Shown piece by piece: positions 23,672 to 34,590 of a stretch of DNA of 64,000 bases. Every line of letters starts with the position of its first letter. The stretch's first letter is position 1. A program made the position numbers and the translations under genes. The notes under the pieces are model-generated. The model was not told the DNA's origin and ran no database searches. It worked only from the letters and a program-made list of their open reading frames with translations. Source of the DNA: Lytechinus variegatus (lineage: Eukaryota; Echinodermata; Echinoidea; Temnopleuroida; Toxopneustidae); contig NC_054740.1 of the NCBI RefSeq assembly GCF_018143015.1, forward strand, positions 13,040,640-13,104,639. The letters are read 5' to 3'.

Positions 23672-23948
23672 TCTTGATCTTTAGTGGATTTCCCTCAAAA
23701 CGTTTCTCGGCAATAGTTTTGTATTAGTTTTTTTTGCTATTTTTACAACAAACTTATCTTCAGGGTGAACTTCTTCTCTAAGGACTGCTTACGGTGATAT
23801 GTAAATATATGACATCTCACCAAATGAATAATAGGGTTAGGATAAGCTGAATATTTTATCCGGAGATGGGGACTGAACGTTATGAGCATTTTTTTTCAAA
23901 CCATGAACAGGATCGATGCATGTGTATCTTACTAAAGAATTGATGAGA
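23672..23948. other. Spacer between the GCGAGC copy and the hAT-like MITE
   Basis: AT-rich DNA without gene or readable element ends. Confidence 0.4.
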
Positions 23949-23956
23949 GCACGTAG

Positions 23957-24243
23957 CCATAGGCGGCGGAAGCGGGGGGACGTGTCCCCCCTAAATTTTA
24001 GGGGGGGGGGCGACGGTCCCCCCTAAATGTGTTTTCGATAACGTTTTTTTTTTTTTTTTTTGGCTTGTCAATTTTTTGCCTGCGTCCCCCCTAAATTCAC
24101 GTGGACCCCCCCTAAAATTTTGGTTGATGACCTTTTTTTTAAAAAAATTTTGTTTTTTGGGGGCGCTTGTCCAATTTTTTACCTGTGTCCATCCCAAAAT
24201 TTCAGGTGGACACCCCCTTAATTTTTTGGCTTCCGCCGCCAAT
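23957..24243 (-). mobile_element. hAT-like MITE with GGCGGCGGAAGC ends, copy 2
   Basis: It is the inverted copy of the element at 9327. The ends CCATAGGCGGCGGAAGC and GCTTCCGCCGCCAAT are flanked by a perfect 8-base duplication GCACGTAG at 23949-23956 and 24244-24251. The agreement of boundaries with copy 1 fixes the family's ends. The body is 287 bases, shorter than copy 1 by loss in the A/G tracts. Confidence 0.87.
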
Positions 24244-24251
24244 GCACGTAG

Positions 24252-24949
24252 CGCTACTTTTTCAAATTTTTCATCACTTTTTTGTAATTATCAACAAACT
24301 GGATGCGTATGTAGATATTAAAAAAGAAATACAAGTCAAATCACGAGAAGGATAATTTGAGCACATTAATTTATCACACATAATGTTTAGTGTTATCCAA
24401 TCGAACAGACCATTTATTTATCTCTACAAACAGTCATTGCCAGCGCACAGCGCAAGCCAAATTTGGAATCTTATGTAATTGTGCAAACGCTAACTGAATG
24501 GGAAAAATTTCACAAATAGATTATCAAAATTGTTGTTTTGGAACACTTCATTGCAACTTGAGCAGAGCATGTACTCGTATAATTTTTTTTTCAATTTCAA
24601 CTTTTCTGGGCCCGGGGGAAAGAGGGGGCCAATGCCCCCGACCGCCCTTGGTGCCACCGATCATTTTTGAGACAGTGTCCTTTCATACAGAAAAAAAGCT
24701 TGAGTCCGTCGCAAGTCGGAGAACAATAACAGCAAGGAGGGAGATGCAAAAAACATGAAGATAACGGAATCCCAAAACAACTACAGGTGTATTCCGAAAC
24801 AAAACGACCATGTTTGGCATTAAGTGATAGAAGAGCTGTATGAATGACCGACAATTGCGGTGGCCGGGTCACGACATATGTAATATATGCGCCAAGTTCA
24901 GTACAAAAAAAAGTAGTATAAACATGTAAGTAGCTCCATGAAACAAGTG
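24252..24949. other. Intergenic DNA
   Basis: It contains one decayed GCGAGC-type motif (CCAGCGCACAGCGCAAGC near 24440) and a C/G-tract element remnant at 24605-24655. No gene. Confidence 0.45.
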
Positions 24950-26040
24950 GCTGTAGCGGAGTGAGTGGTTGCTTCTAAGCGCAATCACATGACCCGTATG
25001 GAGAGAGTGGTTGCAGAGGAGTGATTGTTACAAAGAGCAATCACGTGACTCGTATGGACCGAGTACCTTGCGGAGTGAGTGATTGCTTTTAAGCGCAATC
25101 ACGTGACCCGTATGGTGAACGTGGCTGAACGGGAGTGAGTGAATGAATGCCGATTCCAAGAGCAGCCACTTCGTCTCCACCTCGCTAGGGTTGCGTGTTC
25201 ACACTCATGATTGGCAAACGTTTTGTTACCATATTCCTCTTTACTTCGCTTCATGAAGATAAATATTTACAAAAATACATAGTAACAGGGAAGACTCTAT
25301 CAAATTCATTTAATCTATGTCACATTCTTCTAAGATCCACAAAGAAATTTTATTCTTCAAATTAAAGGGGAAAATAACAAATTGAAACATACTTGTCTAA
25401 CGATCTATCTTGGATAAGAATGCAGTCGCCATCTTTGTGTCAATCTCTCCTCTTACCGTTAGAGCCCTTTGTTAGGATGGAATAATCCGATGGTTTTATT
25501 TATCATTATTGTATTAGTTGACTTAATTTAAGACGCAAAAAGAAGGGGGCAATTATCGAATGTGTAAAGATCTGCTTACATCTTGCAATATAAAGGAGTA
25601 ACTTTTAATTAAAAGCCATCGTGTATATTGAATTTGAAGAGGAGCAAATAAGACTTTTGGCATTTCTAATCACGTGGTCTGACGATGGAGCGGCCATATC
25701 TGAACATTGCAGAGGATTGATTGTTGCAATGAGCAATCACGTGACTCGTATGGACCGAGTGGATGTACTTAGCGGAGTGAGTGATTGCTTTTAAGCGCAA
25801 TCACGTGACCCGTATGGTGAGCGTGGCTGCAGGGGAGTGAGTGAATAAATGCCGGTTCCGAGAGCAGCCACTTTCGTCTTCACCTCGCAAGGGTTGCATG
25901 TTCACACTCATGATTTCCCAACGTTTTGTTACCATATTCCTCTATACTTCACACTCGTATTCATAACTACTTTATGCAGATAAATATATACGAATAACAT
26001 AGTGCCTATATATTTCATGGGGACAATTTTCTTGTTATTT
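24950..26040 (-). repeat. Inverted copy of the 64-bp CACGTG block
   Basis: GCAATCACGTGACTCGTATGG-type units occur at about 24980-25120 and 25730-25830. They flank a core that is the reverse complement of 3106-3700 and contains AAAGATGGCGACTGC in that orientation. A second partial core starts at about 25842, giving a higher-order period near 700 bases. Divergence from the first block is clear but alignable throughout. Confidence 0.8.
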
Positions 26041-26374
26041 TGATATAAACTTTGCTCTGAATTTTCATTCCCTTATATACCGAAAGTAACTTTGTAGATC
26101 TTGTGGCACATATTTCAAAGATGCAATAATGAATAAGAGGCTGCTATACAGCTTACATGTATATGTGAATTCGGAATAAACAATGCCCATTTCTCAACCA
26201 AATGATAATCTGCGATCACAATTTTCGAAAATGGGTCTGAGTGAGTAGACTATTACAACAGGATAAGAAATACCTATCGCAGTTGGACGCCAAGCAAGAT
26301 TCTGACCCACATAAAAGGGATATTGTCCGCTCTATAGGCACAGTGTTTTAAAAAAAAACACTTTTCGTATCCAC

Positions 26375-26550
26375 TGGTGAGTGCTCGTACATTCACCCGA
26401 GTGGATGTACATCCACTGCAGTGAGGGGCTCTCCAATACGATTCTAGATCTCTGATTGGATAAAACTGTACGATCACTCACTCTACCGAGTGAGTGATGG
26501 TAAAATACGTACAAATCATTCACTCACTCGAGTGAGTGAATGAATGAATG
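26375..26550. repeat. Cluster of perfect palindromes (ACTCACTCGAGTGAGT)
   Basis: TTCACTCACTCGAGTGAGTG centred near 26530 is part of a perfect palindrome of about 26 bases. A neighbour, ATCACTCACTCTACCGAGTG at 26473, also folds. The words match the ends of the 64-bp CACGTG units, suggesting a related family. Confidence 0.65.
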
Positions 26551-28016
26551 TTTATGGCATGAAGGGCACGTCATACCAAGGTACATGCCATCATAGAGTA
26601 CATTTCAATGCTGATCGGTCTATGTATTTTATGGATACTTTATTATTATTCTTATAATTATTATTATTATCTTTTATTATTATTATTATACTTCTTACTA
26701 TTCAGTAAGATCATATATTATGTTCCTTGGTCGTATATAGTATTAAGTATGATGATCTTGGAGTAACGTTGTAATGTAAAGACGTTTCATAACTTACAAC
26801 TTGTTATATTTTAGATTATGTAATGCGTATAGTAAACGGGTGTAATAACTAGTGATTTAAATGGAATAATTGTTCACATCGATTTACTATGTTGCAACAA
26901 GTAGATTAAACATTAGCGGAATCATTTACATGTGTAACAAATAATGTTTTCTTGTTCACTATTTTCTTGGATGTTCGGAGGAAAGCTAGTACATGTATAA
27001 ACCATAATGGTCAGCTGTCAGTAGGAATACCTTGGAACATAAATTTGAATGATTACATTTTATAAAATAGGGTTGACTTTTTTTCCCATCAACTTTCAGA
27101 GAAAAATCAATGTACAGATTTCTTCTTTAATTACGTTATATGAAGTGAACTCCACGCTATAAGCTCTGTCTGTAAAATGATAACCACCAATGGCTCAGAA
27201 AGGAAAGTATGATTTAAGAAAAGTACATATGATATCAATATTGAAATTGTTATTATCATTCTCGCAGAATTAAGTCAGTGAATAGAGTCCACCATAATTA
27301 TATTAGAATAAATGGGATTCCCAGGTGCTAACAATGACCAGATGACGTTGATTTGGTGTAATAATAATGTCGAGGCCCTTTTATCATAGTTGACAATTAT
27401 GATTCATAATTCTCAACTATCGTGTTTTACAATTTGGTATATAATGGTTGTCATGGTTATCCGTCAATCCTTCAAGAGTAAAATGGATTAACATGGCTCG
27501 ATTGCTAACAAATTTAAAAAGAAAACAAAAGGCACGATGTTGTCATTTTCAGTGTCATTATTAACTGATTAATTTCCTTTAGAGTTTATTTATGCTTTCT
27601 TGTGCTCCCAGGCGATAATTTGAATTAAAGACAACGGACAAGAAGTCCAAAATAAATATCTTCCTCTCACCTTCTTGAAAGTGTGAGTTAATTGTGTTCT
27701 TCAACTTCTGATTAAAATGAATACTGAAATAAATTATTTTTCTTTTCAAATAAATCGACCTAAATATTGCAACATCATGCATATAATATTATACGGAAGA
27801 AGATCATAAACATGATCAATAGTAGGTCGGGCGCTCCGCTCGCTCGCTCGATGATTATTGCTCCCAGTGTGTTTGAATTTCGAATTGTTCATAACTCCGT
27901 ACTTATTTCGAATGGCATAATATCATCAATCAGTCTGGAGTCGGTTTCATTGGTGGGACTGGATCGAAGCGTCATAGACAGGATGATACGACATTTGCTT
28001 CTGCGAAATTTTCTCT
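26551..28016. other. AT-rich intergenic DNA with (ATT)n
   Basis: An (ATT)n microsatellite occupies 26640-26695. No gene is supported; the minus-strand open frame near 27579-27782 lacks splice context and is AT-biased. Confidence 0.5.
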
Positions 28017-28163
28017 GGGGTCCGTTGCAGAAAGAGTTGCGTTTAAGCGCAAGTCAAAAAATCAATCGCAAGTCCCAAATGCGCGCTGTTGATTGGTTGA
28101 AAATCAAGTTGCGCATCATTTTTAGAGTTGCAATAGATTGCAACTCTTTCGGCAACAGGCCCC
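28017..28163. mobile_element. Small palindromic MITE (GGGGTCCGTTGCAGAAAGAG)
   Basis: The left end GGGGTCCGTTGCAGAAAGAG pairs with the right end CTCTTTCGGCAACAGGCCCC over more than 20 bases. The 147-base element has internal complementary words (CAATCGCAAGT type). It shares the GGGGCC...GTTGCA terminus with the 1.9-kb element at 51693-53593. Confidence 0.75.
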
Positions 28164-28331
28164 TGGTCTTAATATCTTAGAGGGCATAGGGGTAGAGTTA
28201 GGATTGTAATAGATTTTTTTTTTTTTTTGGGGGGGGTTCAGGGTAATGTAAACATAATGATTAGGGTTTATTTAGTTTTGGATATTATATTTTATGCTTG
28301 GATTAACCTGCATAATTATTTTCCATCGTAG

Positions 28332-28493
28332 GAATTGTCGCCGGAGCAAATGTCATTGAACCCGCAGACCAGACCAATTAGCATATATGCTACTATGGAC
28401 ATCGGCAATGGCCTCTTTGTTACGTTTACCTACAACAGATCTTGGAAACATGAATTATTGTGTTTAATTCTTTGGTTGTTGCTATTGAAATGA
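28332..28493 (+). CDS. Possible exon, upstream of the two-exon gene
   Basis: After an acceptor-like TTTTCCATCGTAG, a frame is open for 53 codons: ELSPEQMSLNPQTRPISIYA, then TMDIGNGLFVTFTYNRSW, then a leucine-rich stretch ending in TGA. The first 40 residues look coding; the Leu-rich end probably reads into intron. No clear donor is seen. It could belong to the gene at 30528-31924 or be chance. Confidence 0.22.
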   Translation, partial: ELSPEQMSLNPQTRPISIYATMDIGNGLFVTFTYNRSWKHELLCLILWLLLLK

Positions 28494-29689
28494 ATGAAAT
28501 AATCTCGAAACCGTTAAGGTCATGGGTTGACATCTTGTGTTTGCCGGTTTTCCCCACTACAGGGGTCTGTCGTATAAAAGATATGATGGTAATTCTGCCA
28601 TCTATTTTATTCCCATAAATCCTTAATTCTGATTGGCTCGTGAAATCTATATGTTTTGTAACCATGACAGTTATCATTGGACAGTGAAGTTACTATATTG
28701 TTAATTTTTCTCACAATAGACCAGTTCGTAGTTACTTCATGGGCAATTTTGGTCAAATGACCTTTCATTCCTTTCATCATGATAGGCAGATTTCAAAGCA
28801 AGATATTACGTAAGCTTGCCTTACATAGCAGGATGAAGAAATTGAATAGACCAGGTGACTAGAATAGCACACTGATGAACACTTGATGAAGGTATTTGTT
28901 GCATTCCTACTTTGAATGCATATCTTAGCATGTTGCTCAATGTACTTAACAAACTGTGAAATATCAGTCGTTCGTGGACGCATTGTTGTTTTTTGTGGAT
29001 GTACTGTAAATGAAAACGACAATTCAAAAGAATATATGAATAATCAAGACATCAAAGTTGGTGCTTATCTCATTAGATTTTAAAGCACCATGTCACTTTA
29101 GTACAAATGACCTTCTTCTGATCATGCGTAGAATCTTTTGATCATGCGCAGAAATGAACTACGAACTGGCTTATTGACCCAAGACGAAAATAAACGCAAA
29201 CCGAGTTCGTCCACACTTTTGTTGGCGAGATTGTGTTTGTACGCTTTTTATATACGCTTTTTTTATCTCATCTTCAAGAGCTGGTTATCTATTGTTGTCC
29301 CCCTCATCTTCTTTTCATATCGAGGAGATTCGCTCCAGTGGATAGCAGAGAGAGAGAGAGAGGATCAAACAATAGTTAATTCTTCGAGAGGGGTGGACGA
29401 AAAGCCAATAATCGATAAACAATGAAGGCGACGATAAACATTTGGACCTGTCGAGCAGGGGGGTGATCAGTGGGGGTGAATCGACGCTAATTGGAAGAGT
29501 GGGCGCATTGAAATTACCTGTCATTATTAATGGAGCATTTTACAGTCAAAGTGGACGTCATTTCTCAACACACAGTGTTTGTGGCGTTCTGTTCCACATT
29601 GAGAGCATAAACAAGCACAAACCCATATTGAAATGTCACCTAAACGAAAATCCTTAATTTATTGTTCGAAATAGACATGAAATGAAATA
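28494..29689. other. Intergenic or intronic DNA
   Basis: No supported exon. It has an (AG)n run at 29346-29362. The minus-strand frame 28777-29022 has fair amino-acid composition but no splice sites I trust. GATCATGCGYAGAAT occurs twice near 29120-29150. Confidence 0.4.
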
Positions 29690-29905
29690 CTCCGAAAATT
29701 TGCTTTGCCCAATTGATCGTGGGCCCGGCAGCCGCTATGTCGCCAGATCGACAAGGCTCTAGCCCTTTTAATCGTTGAACGCCAAACAGTGTAGCAGCAA
29801 CTCCCTTCTTTTTAACGTCGTTTGGTCTGACGCGGCCAGGGTTTGTACCCCGACCTCCCCGGTTGTGAGACGGACGCTCTACCAATTGAGCCAACACACC
29901 GGTCA
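29690..29905 (-). mobile_element. tRNA-derived SINE, minus strand
   Basis: Reading the minus strand, GGCTCAATTGGTAGAGCG forms a tRNA D-arm/A box. A CTCACAA anticodon-like loop and a GGTCGGGGTACAAACCC T-arm/B-box-like segment follow, then non-tRNA body sequence. The reading frame here that begins GVLAQLVERPSHNRGG is a translation of the tRNA-like head, not a gene. The T-arm is degenerate, so it is not a functional tRNA gene. Confidence 0.72.
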
Positions 29906-30527
29906 CATAGGCATATTTGGTAAATCTCTAAAAATATTGCAGCTCTTGACATTAAGTAAGGAAATTTGGACCGAAACACCTCAAAAAGGTTTCATTTAAA
30001 ACCCACCATCACTACGAAATATTTAACACCATGGTAATAGGGTTCAACGGTCAATAAAATCACAGCTTCCATGACAGATACCATAATCATAATAGGTAAT
30101 TTTACAATAATCATGTTAAGTCCTTTTGCAACAAGGGGTTGATCTGATTTCTGTTCTATTTTTTATGTTACAATCAAACTATCATTCTTTTATCAAAGAT
30201 TTACATTAAAACTTACTAAACTTTATCCTTAGTCTCGCTTCGGAAAAATAGCTATACCCAGCTTGCCTCGTAAGTGATAATTTGCTCATCTTCACCAACG
30301 GTGATTATTTGCTCGTTATTTTTTAAGGAGATAAATATTATTTTTCTTTATTTCATTCTCTTGAGTTATTAAGTGTTCTTTCAAGACGTGTTCTCGAAGA
30401 CGTTTTTATTCATGACACGTCGTATGAAATTTAAAAAGGCACACAATATTGTGTTAGTGTCCTTTCCTCTTAAAAGTTACAATAGTCTGGAGAAATGATA
30501 TTTGTGTTTTCATGTTTTTTATATCAG

Positions 30528-30676
30528 ATTCAAACCAGAACCATACCGAGCAGAACCCTGCGAAGAATGTGATTCGATAAGACAGTGCCTCAACAACGAG
30601 TTTCTCAAAAACTTCGATGCTAACCAACTCAGACATGTCGAAACGTCAACTCGAAATACACTGCCAACTCATAAAA
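30528..30676 (+). CDS. Internal exon of an unidentified gene
   Basis: The acceptor is GTTTTTTATATCAG and the donor is CATAAAA|GTAAGA. The exon encodes about 49 residues beginning FKPEPYRAEPCEECDSIRQC and ending RNTLPTHK. It carries one base to the next exon, whose open frame needs exactly that base. The stretch CLNNEFLKNFDANQLR looks like the helix that precedes the first cyclic-nucleotide-binding domain in cGMP-dependent kinases, but the sequence diverges straight afterwards, so I do not assign the family. Upstream exons were not found with confidence. Confidence 0.6.
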
Positions 30677-30796
30677 GTAAGAATTTATTCCATTATTATA
30701 TTTGCAGTGCTCTTGTATATGTGAAATAGTTCATTGTGCTTTGAAAGAAAAGTATAAGAGAGAGAGGTCTCTGACGTGTAACTGCATAATACACCA

Positions 30797-31350
30797 AGTT
30801 CAAGTTCAAATTTATTTCAATTCTACAAAACATACATGTCATTAATGGAGTTTTTTTTATATATCAACAATTTTATATTAACAATGAATTAACAATAATT
30901 TTTAAATGCAGAATTAAGGTGATCTATTAAAAAGCACAGCTTGTAAGACATATATCACCTGTGAAACATATAGGCCTATACAGTGCAAAGATACATAAGA
31001 ATACATACATAATATACATCATGTAAGCGAATAGAATAGGAGAGAAGAAATTGTAGAGGCTTGAGTTTAAGAAATAGAATTAAGAAAAACGGCAGAGCTT
31101 GGAGGTATATCAAAAAGATGAAAGTGGAGAAAGGAGAGAAGAGACTAGAGAAGAAAGAGTGAAGAGTGAGGAAGGGTAGAATGAAATAAATTACAAAATG
31201 TACGGCATGTATCTAAATTCACAAAAACACACACTCACATGCGCATTCATGCACATTAGCTTCTAAGAAAGGTAATAATGAAACATGAGAAATTAATTAT
31301 ACATTAAAAAAAATGCATACTACAAACGAACACAATTAGTCAATGAAGAT
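30797..31350 (-). mobile_element. Probable LINE 3' tail, minus strand
   Basis: CAAGTTCAAGTTCAAATTTA at 30797 followed by TTTCAATTCTACAAAACATACAT resembles the reversed (TTGAAC)n tail and 3' UTR of the jockey/CR1-like LINEs. A similar tail start is seen at 50970. No reverse-transcriptase frame remains. Confidence 0.4.
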
Positions 31351-31736
31351 ATTGAACGTTGTTTCTGATAGGGCAATTTTAAGAAAAATTTTCATAATTT
31401 TTTGTGCGATATGTGTTCAAAAGTCTGAGGGAGAGGACACGATATCATATATATAGAAGTAAAAATAGATAGATTTTAAACAATTTTTACAAAGAACCAA
31501 CGGCCTGAAAATTATTCATTGACTACATTTTGTAAGATTGGATCGTTGGATAATACGGCGAGCATTGTTCACATTGTTTACCGAGGCTTTCGGTGAGCTT
31601 TAATTGTTCAGGCCGAAGTATGTTATGCTTTTTGTATTGGGCATTTCGCAGAGCCATCCTGGATGACTCGGCGAAAATCGATGTATACCAACGAAAATCG
31701 TCTCAATTTACATTTTATTTTCGTTTTTTTAATCAG

Positions 31737-31924
31737 CGATATCCGAGGAGCGGAGAGCTATCCTCGGTGAGAGGGGGTCGCATTCAGCCCGATATGACAT
31801 CAAGCGACATCGTGTAGTTCATTTCTCGAGCGCGCCGACCACCAGTCAAGGTCCGAGACCAACTCAAGGGAACGTCGACGCCGCAAACACCGATGCCGTA
31901 CAGAACGTGGAGGGAGGGACCTGA
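31737..31924 (+). CDS. Last coding exon of the same unidentified gene
   Basis: The acceptor CGTTTTTTTAATCAG is followed by CG, which completes a Thr codon with the base left by the exon at 30528. It then encodes ISEERRAILGERG, YDIKRHRVVHFSSAP and a Gln/Asn/Thr-rich tail ending VEGGT, with TGA at 31922-31924. The other two frames stop early. A possible AATAAA lies near 32235. The tail looks like a hydrophilic C-terminus without recognisable domains. The intron of about 1.06 kb contains LINE-tail-like DNA. Confidence 0.6.
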
Positions 31925-32148
31925 CGTAGGTTGTCCCTGTCGACGTGTGATCTTTGGACATCGGAAGAATTATGGACATGGAGTGGCTCAGACCTGGACA
32001 TGAGGGCACCATTCAACAAGAGGTTTCTGATGGTCGAAAACTGAAGATCATACTAAATGAATAAGTCACGATGATGGTCAAGACATGGTCTATGTCTTCT
32101 TGTTTGATCTTTCAGGAGGTCTTGGTTTGTGTGTATGGTTCATAAATG

Positions 32149-32403
32149 CAGTGGCGTATCTTCGGAGGAAGAGGGGCGCTTGCCATGAACGCCAATTACA
32201 GGATGCTCCAAACGGAGAAGTCAAGGGAATTAAAATAAAATGATCCAGATTTGAAGAAAAAAAACCCTGAGAGAGGGGAGGGGTGAGGAAGACAAAAATT
32301 AGGACGCGATTTGAGGATTTGAGTATCCCTCCATGTGAAATACTGGAAGGTCACATTGCAAGCACTGATCCTGCCCGCCCTCTTTTCCCTAGATACGCCA
32401 TTG
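32149..32403. mobile_element. hAT-like MITE with CAGTGGCGTATCT ends
   Basis: The left end CAGTGGCGTATCTTCGG and right end AGATACGCCATTG are inverted. They are flanked by CATAAATG (32141-32148) and CACAAATG (32404-32411), an 8-base duplication with one mismatch. The 255-base element lies just past the stop of the two-exon gene, probably in its 3' region, and contains AATAAA-like text. Confidence 0.78.
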
Positions 32404-32411
32404 CACAAATG

Positions 32412-33300
32412 ATCTAGTTAACATGTTGACAGCTATTTCATGTATTTAAACCTATGGACACCTCATGAATATTACTTAAAAGTTTGTGCAATTATAGCTA
32501 TTGTTTCTCATCGTTTTTTTTTTTCTTTTTTACAAAAAGAAATCTTCAGTTATCATACTGATCACTGATCGATTAGCAACTTTACTTTTGCCGTCGATCT
32601 GCATACTATGAAATATTGATGGTTAGACATTTTCACTTCATATCTAATGGAACTAGTACAAAATGGGTTTTTATTCAAGATAACAATATGTCAAACAATT
32701 TTAATTTCAAATGTTATATAAACATTGTCACCAAATTGTATAGAAATTAAATAAGTTGGATAAAATCCAGCAATTAAGTTATGATAATTAGCTTTCATAA
32801 TTTCACTGATACTTTTTCCGAAACTTTAAATATCTAGCCTCTAAAGGAAAATGATGTACAATGAGACTGTGACTGATATATTACAAAGGATTGTGGAGCA
32901 CTAATGACAGTCAATTTCTCTTGCATCTTTTTTATTTCATTTTATCTTGTTTATTTATTCATTTAATTTTATTTATTTCATTTATTATTATTATATTATA
33001 TAATATATTATTATTATTATTTTTTTTTTTTTTGGGGGGGGGTTAAATTTTGATACGTGCATTCCCAGATATTCTCCAAACAATCACGTCACCTGTGCGA
33101 CGTATAGAAGAGGGTCCAAGGGAGAGGGGTGGCTGTTTCTATCGGTGGAGAGGGTAGGGGCGAATTATTTTGCTTTTGAGGCAATAAAGGAGGCTGTAGA
33201 AGAGGGCCACGTCTTACAGAGACGTATGATGAATTCGATTCATACTCAAAGTGAGATTAATCAAAGTTCATATGTCTTAACTACAAATTTAGATCAAATT
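32412..33300. other. AT-rich intergenic DNA
   Basis: A (TTTA/ATT)n patch lies at 32925-33020, followed by T and G homopolymers at 33020-33045. No gene is supported. Confidence 0.5.
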
Positions 33301-33354
33301 AGAGTTTGATTTCAGTATATCGCAACTCTTTGTTAAACGAGGCACAGATATTAG

Positions 33355-33585
33355 TGTCAAAATGGTTTTGAAAGAGAAAGAAGAACAAAGATCCGAGGCA
33401 TAAACTCCCTTCACAACCCTTAACACTTCGCGTGGCCAGTGACACACCTATTGGCAGAATTGTTAACTGGTTTGGAAAGAGAAATATGAACATAGGTCGG
33501 ACGCATAAAATCCCTTCACAACACTTACCACTTCGCGTCGCCAGTGACACAACTCCTGTTGGCAGAACTGTTAACTTTAGGCCAT
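33355..33585. repeat. Two tandem ~105-bp repeats
   Basis: CTTCACAACCCTTAACACTTCGCG and GCCAGTGACACA...GGCAGAATTGTTAACT-type text occur twice in succession, with AAAGAGAAA in the linker of each. The small frames on both strands follow the repetition. Confidence 0.65.
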
Positions 33586-33639
33586 ATTTCATATTTGAAT
33601 TGAACATGATTAAGGGTCATTTCGATTCTCAAAATTTGT

Positions 33640-34216
33640 GATGATGATGATATTTTACTTTTTAATCTACTGATTATTATATTTTAAGTACGTCTTGCCA
33701 CCTTTTCTATTGGAGCGCACTCTTTAGATAGGATACAGACGTACGGTTCACCGCCGTTGAAAGCATGCATGGGAAATCTCGAAGCGGAGGTTTCTTACCC
33801 TTTTTTGTCCATGGACGATATAATATTATGACATATATTTTCGTATGTATTTTTTCATTTCCACCTCTTTTTGCAATACTACTTTCTTGTAAAGTGTAGG
33901 TTATCGTTGACAGGTGATTGATCTCTTTTTAGGCAAGCAATTTTAGCTTCTCTGACGTCAAATTTTAGGGTACGCCCTCAGTATAGGTACCCCTTGGGTC
34001 CCCGGTGCAGCAGGTGGAGCAAGGTTGCTCCACAATGATGTCATACCTAAATACGGATATGACATCATCATGACTATGCATGATGTAATTGTGACGTCAG
34101 ATCTAAAAGCGAATATGACATCATCATGATTATGCACGAGTCATTTCCTGTTTTAATTAAAGGGGATAATGAGGAGAAAATGGGTATTCCCCCATGCATG
34201 AAGTGCTAAGTCAATA
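33640..34216. other. Spacer left of the 922-bp array
   Basis: Two copies of GATATGACATCATCATGA about 57 bases apart (34057 and 34115) carry CRE/AP-1-like cores, with GTGACGTCAG at 34091-34100 between them. It lies just beyond the 3' side (in minus-strand reading) of the array. A TGGAGCAAGGTTGCTCCA dyad is at 34014. Confidence 0.45.
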
Positions 34217-34218
34217 GT

Positions 34219-34560
34219 GTGAATTGTTTTCGGATTTCCCCATCTCTTATAATTCGTTTTTCTTTTATCGTTATTGATTCACCAGGCTCACCTTGAATCA
34301 ATTCTTTGAGGCTATCATGGTTGATTACCATGGAGTTAGCGGTATTTAAGGTAAAACCCCTCACTTTGCAGACGGTGTTACCTTTATTGGTCCGATAACT
34401 ATAATTCTTCGGACCACCGCAAAGCCAAGTTTGGTTGTATTCTTGATGATTGGGATCTATCTCATCAGTAAGATCACCAAGGTAGTCCCCGGTTTTGGGA
34501 TCATCGTGTTCGTGAGAAGGATCCTCTTCTCCCTCTTCTTCCCTCTCTTCGCCTCCTGCA
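34219..34560 (-). pseudogene. DNA polymerase B-like C-terminal segment (unit 1; repeated in each unit)
   Basis: Downstream in each unit, in another frame, the minus strand encodes GDYLGDLTDEI, CGGPKNYSYRTNKG and CKVRGFTLN. This order (LTDE, GGPKNY, KVRGxTLN) is what I know from the C-terminal palm region of protein-primed family B polymerases carried by Polinton/Maverick elements and related animal viruses. The catalytic DTDS motif is not intact; ELYYDSDYEDFLE just upstream may be its decayed form. The segment is out of frame with the preceding domain in units 1-5 and in frame with part of it in unit 6. It is a remnant, not a working polymerase. Confidence 0.5.
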
Positions 34561-34590
34561 CTTTTTTCTTTTCCTTCTGCTCTACCTTGT

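Noticed and set aside
29820..29905. Functional tRNA gene on the minus strand
   Set aside because: The T-arm/B box is degenerate and the body continues as SINE. It does not close into an acceptor stem.
33299..33641. Paired frames on both strands
   Set aside because: They follow from two tandem 105-bp copies without stops in some frames.
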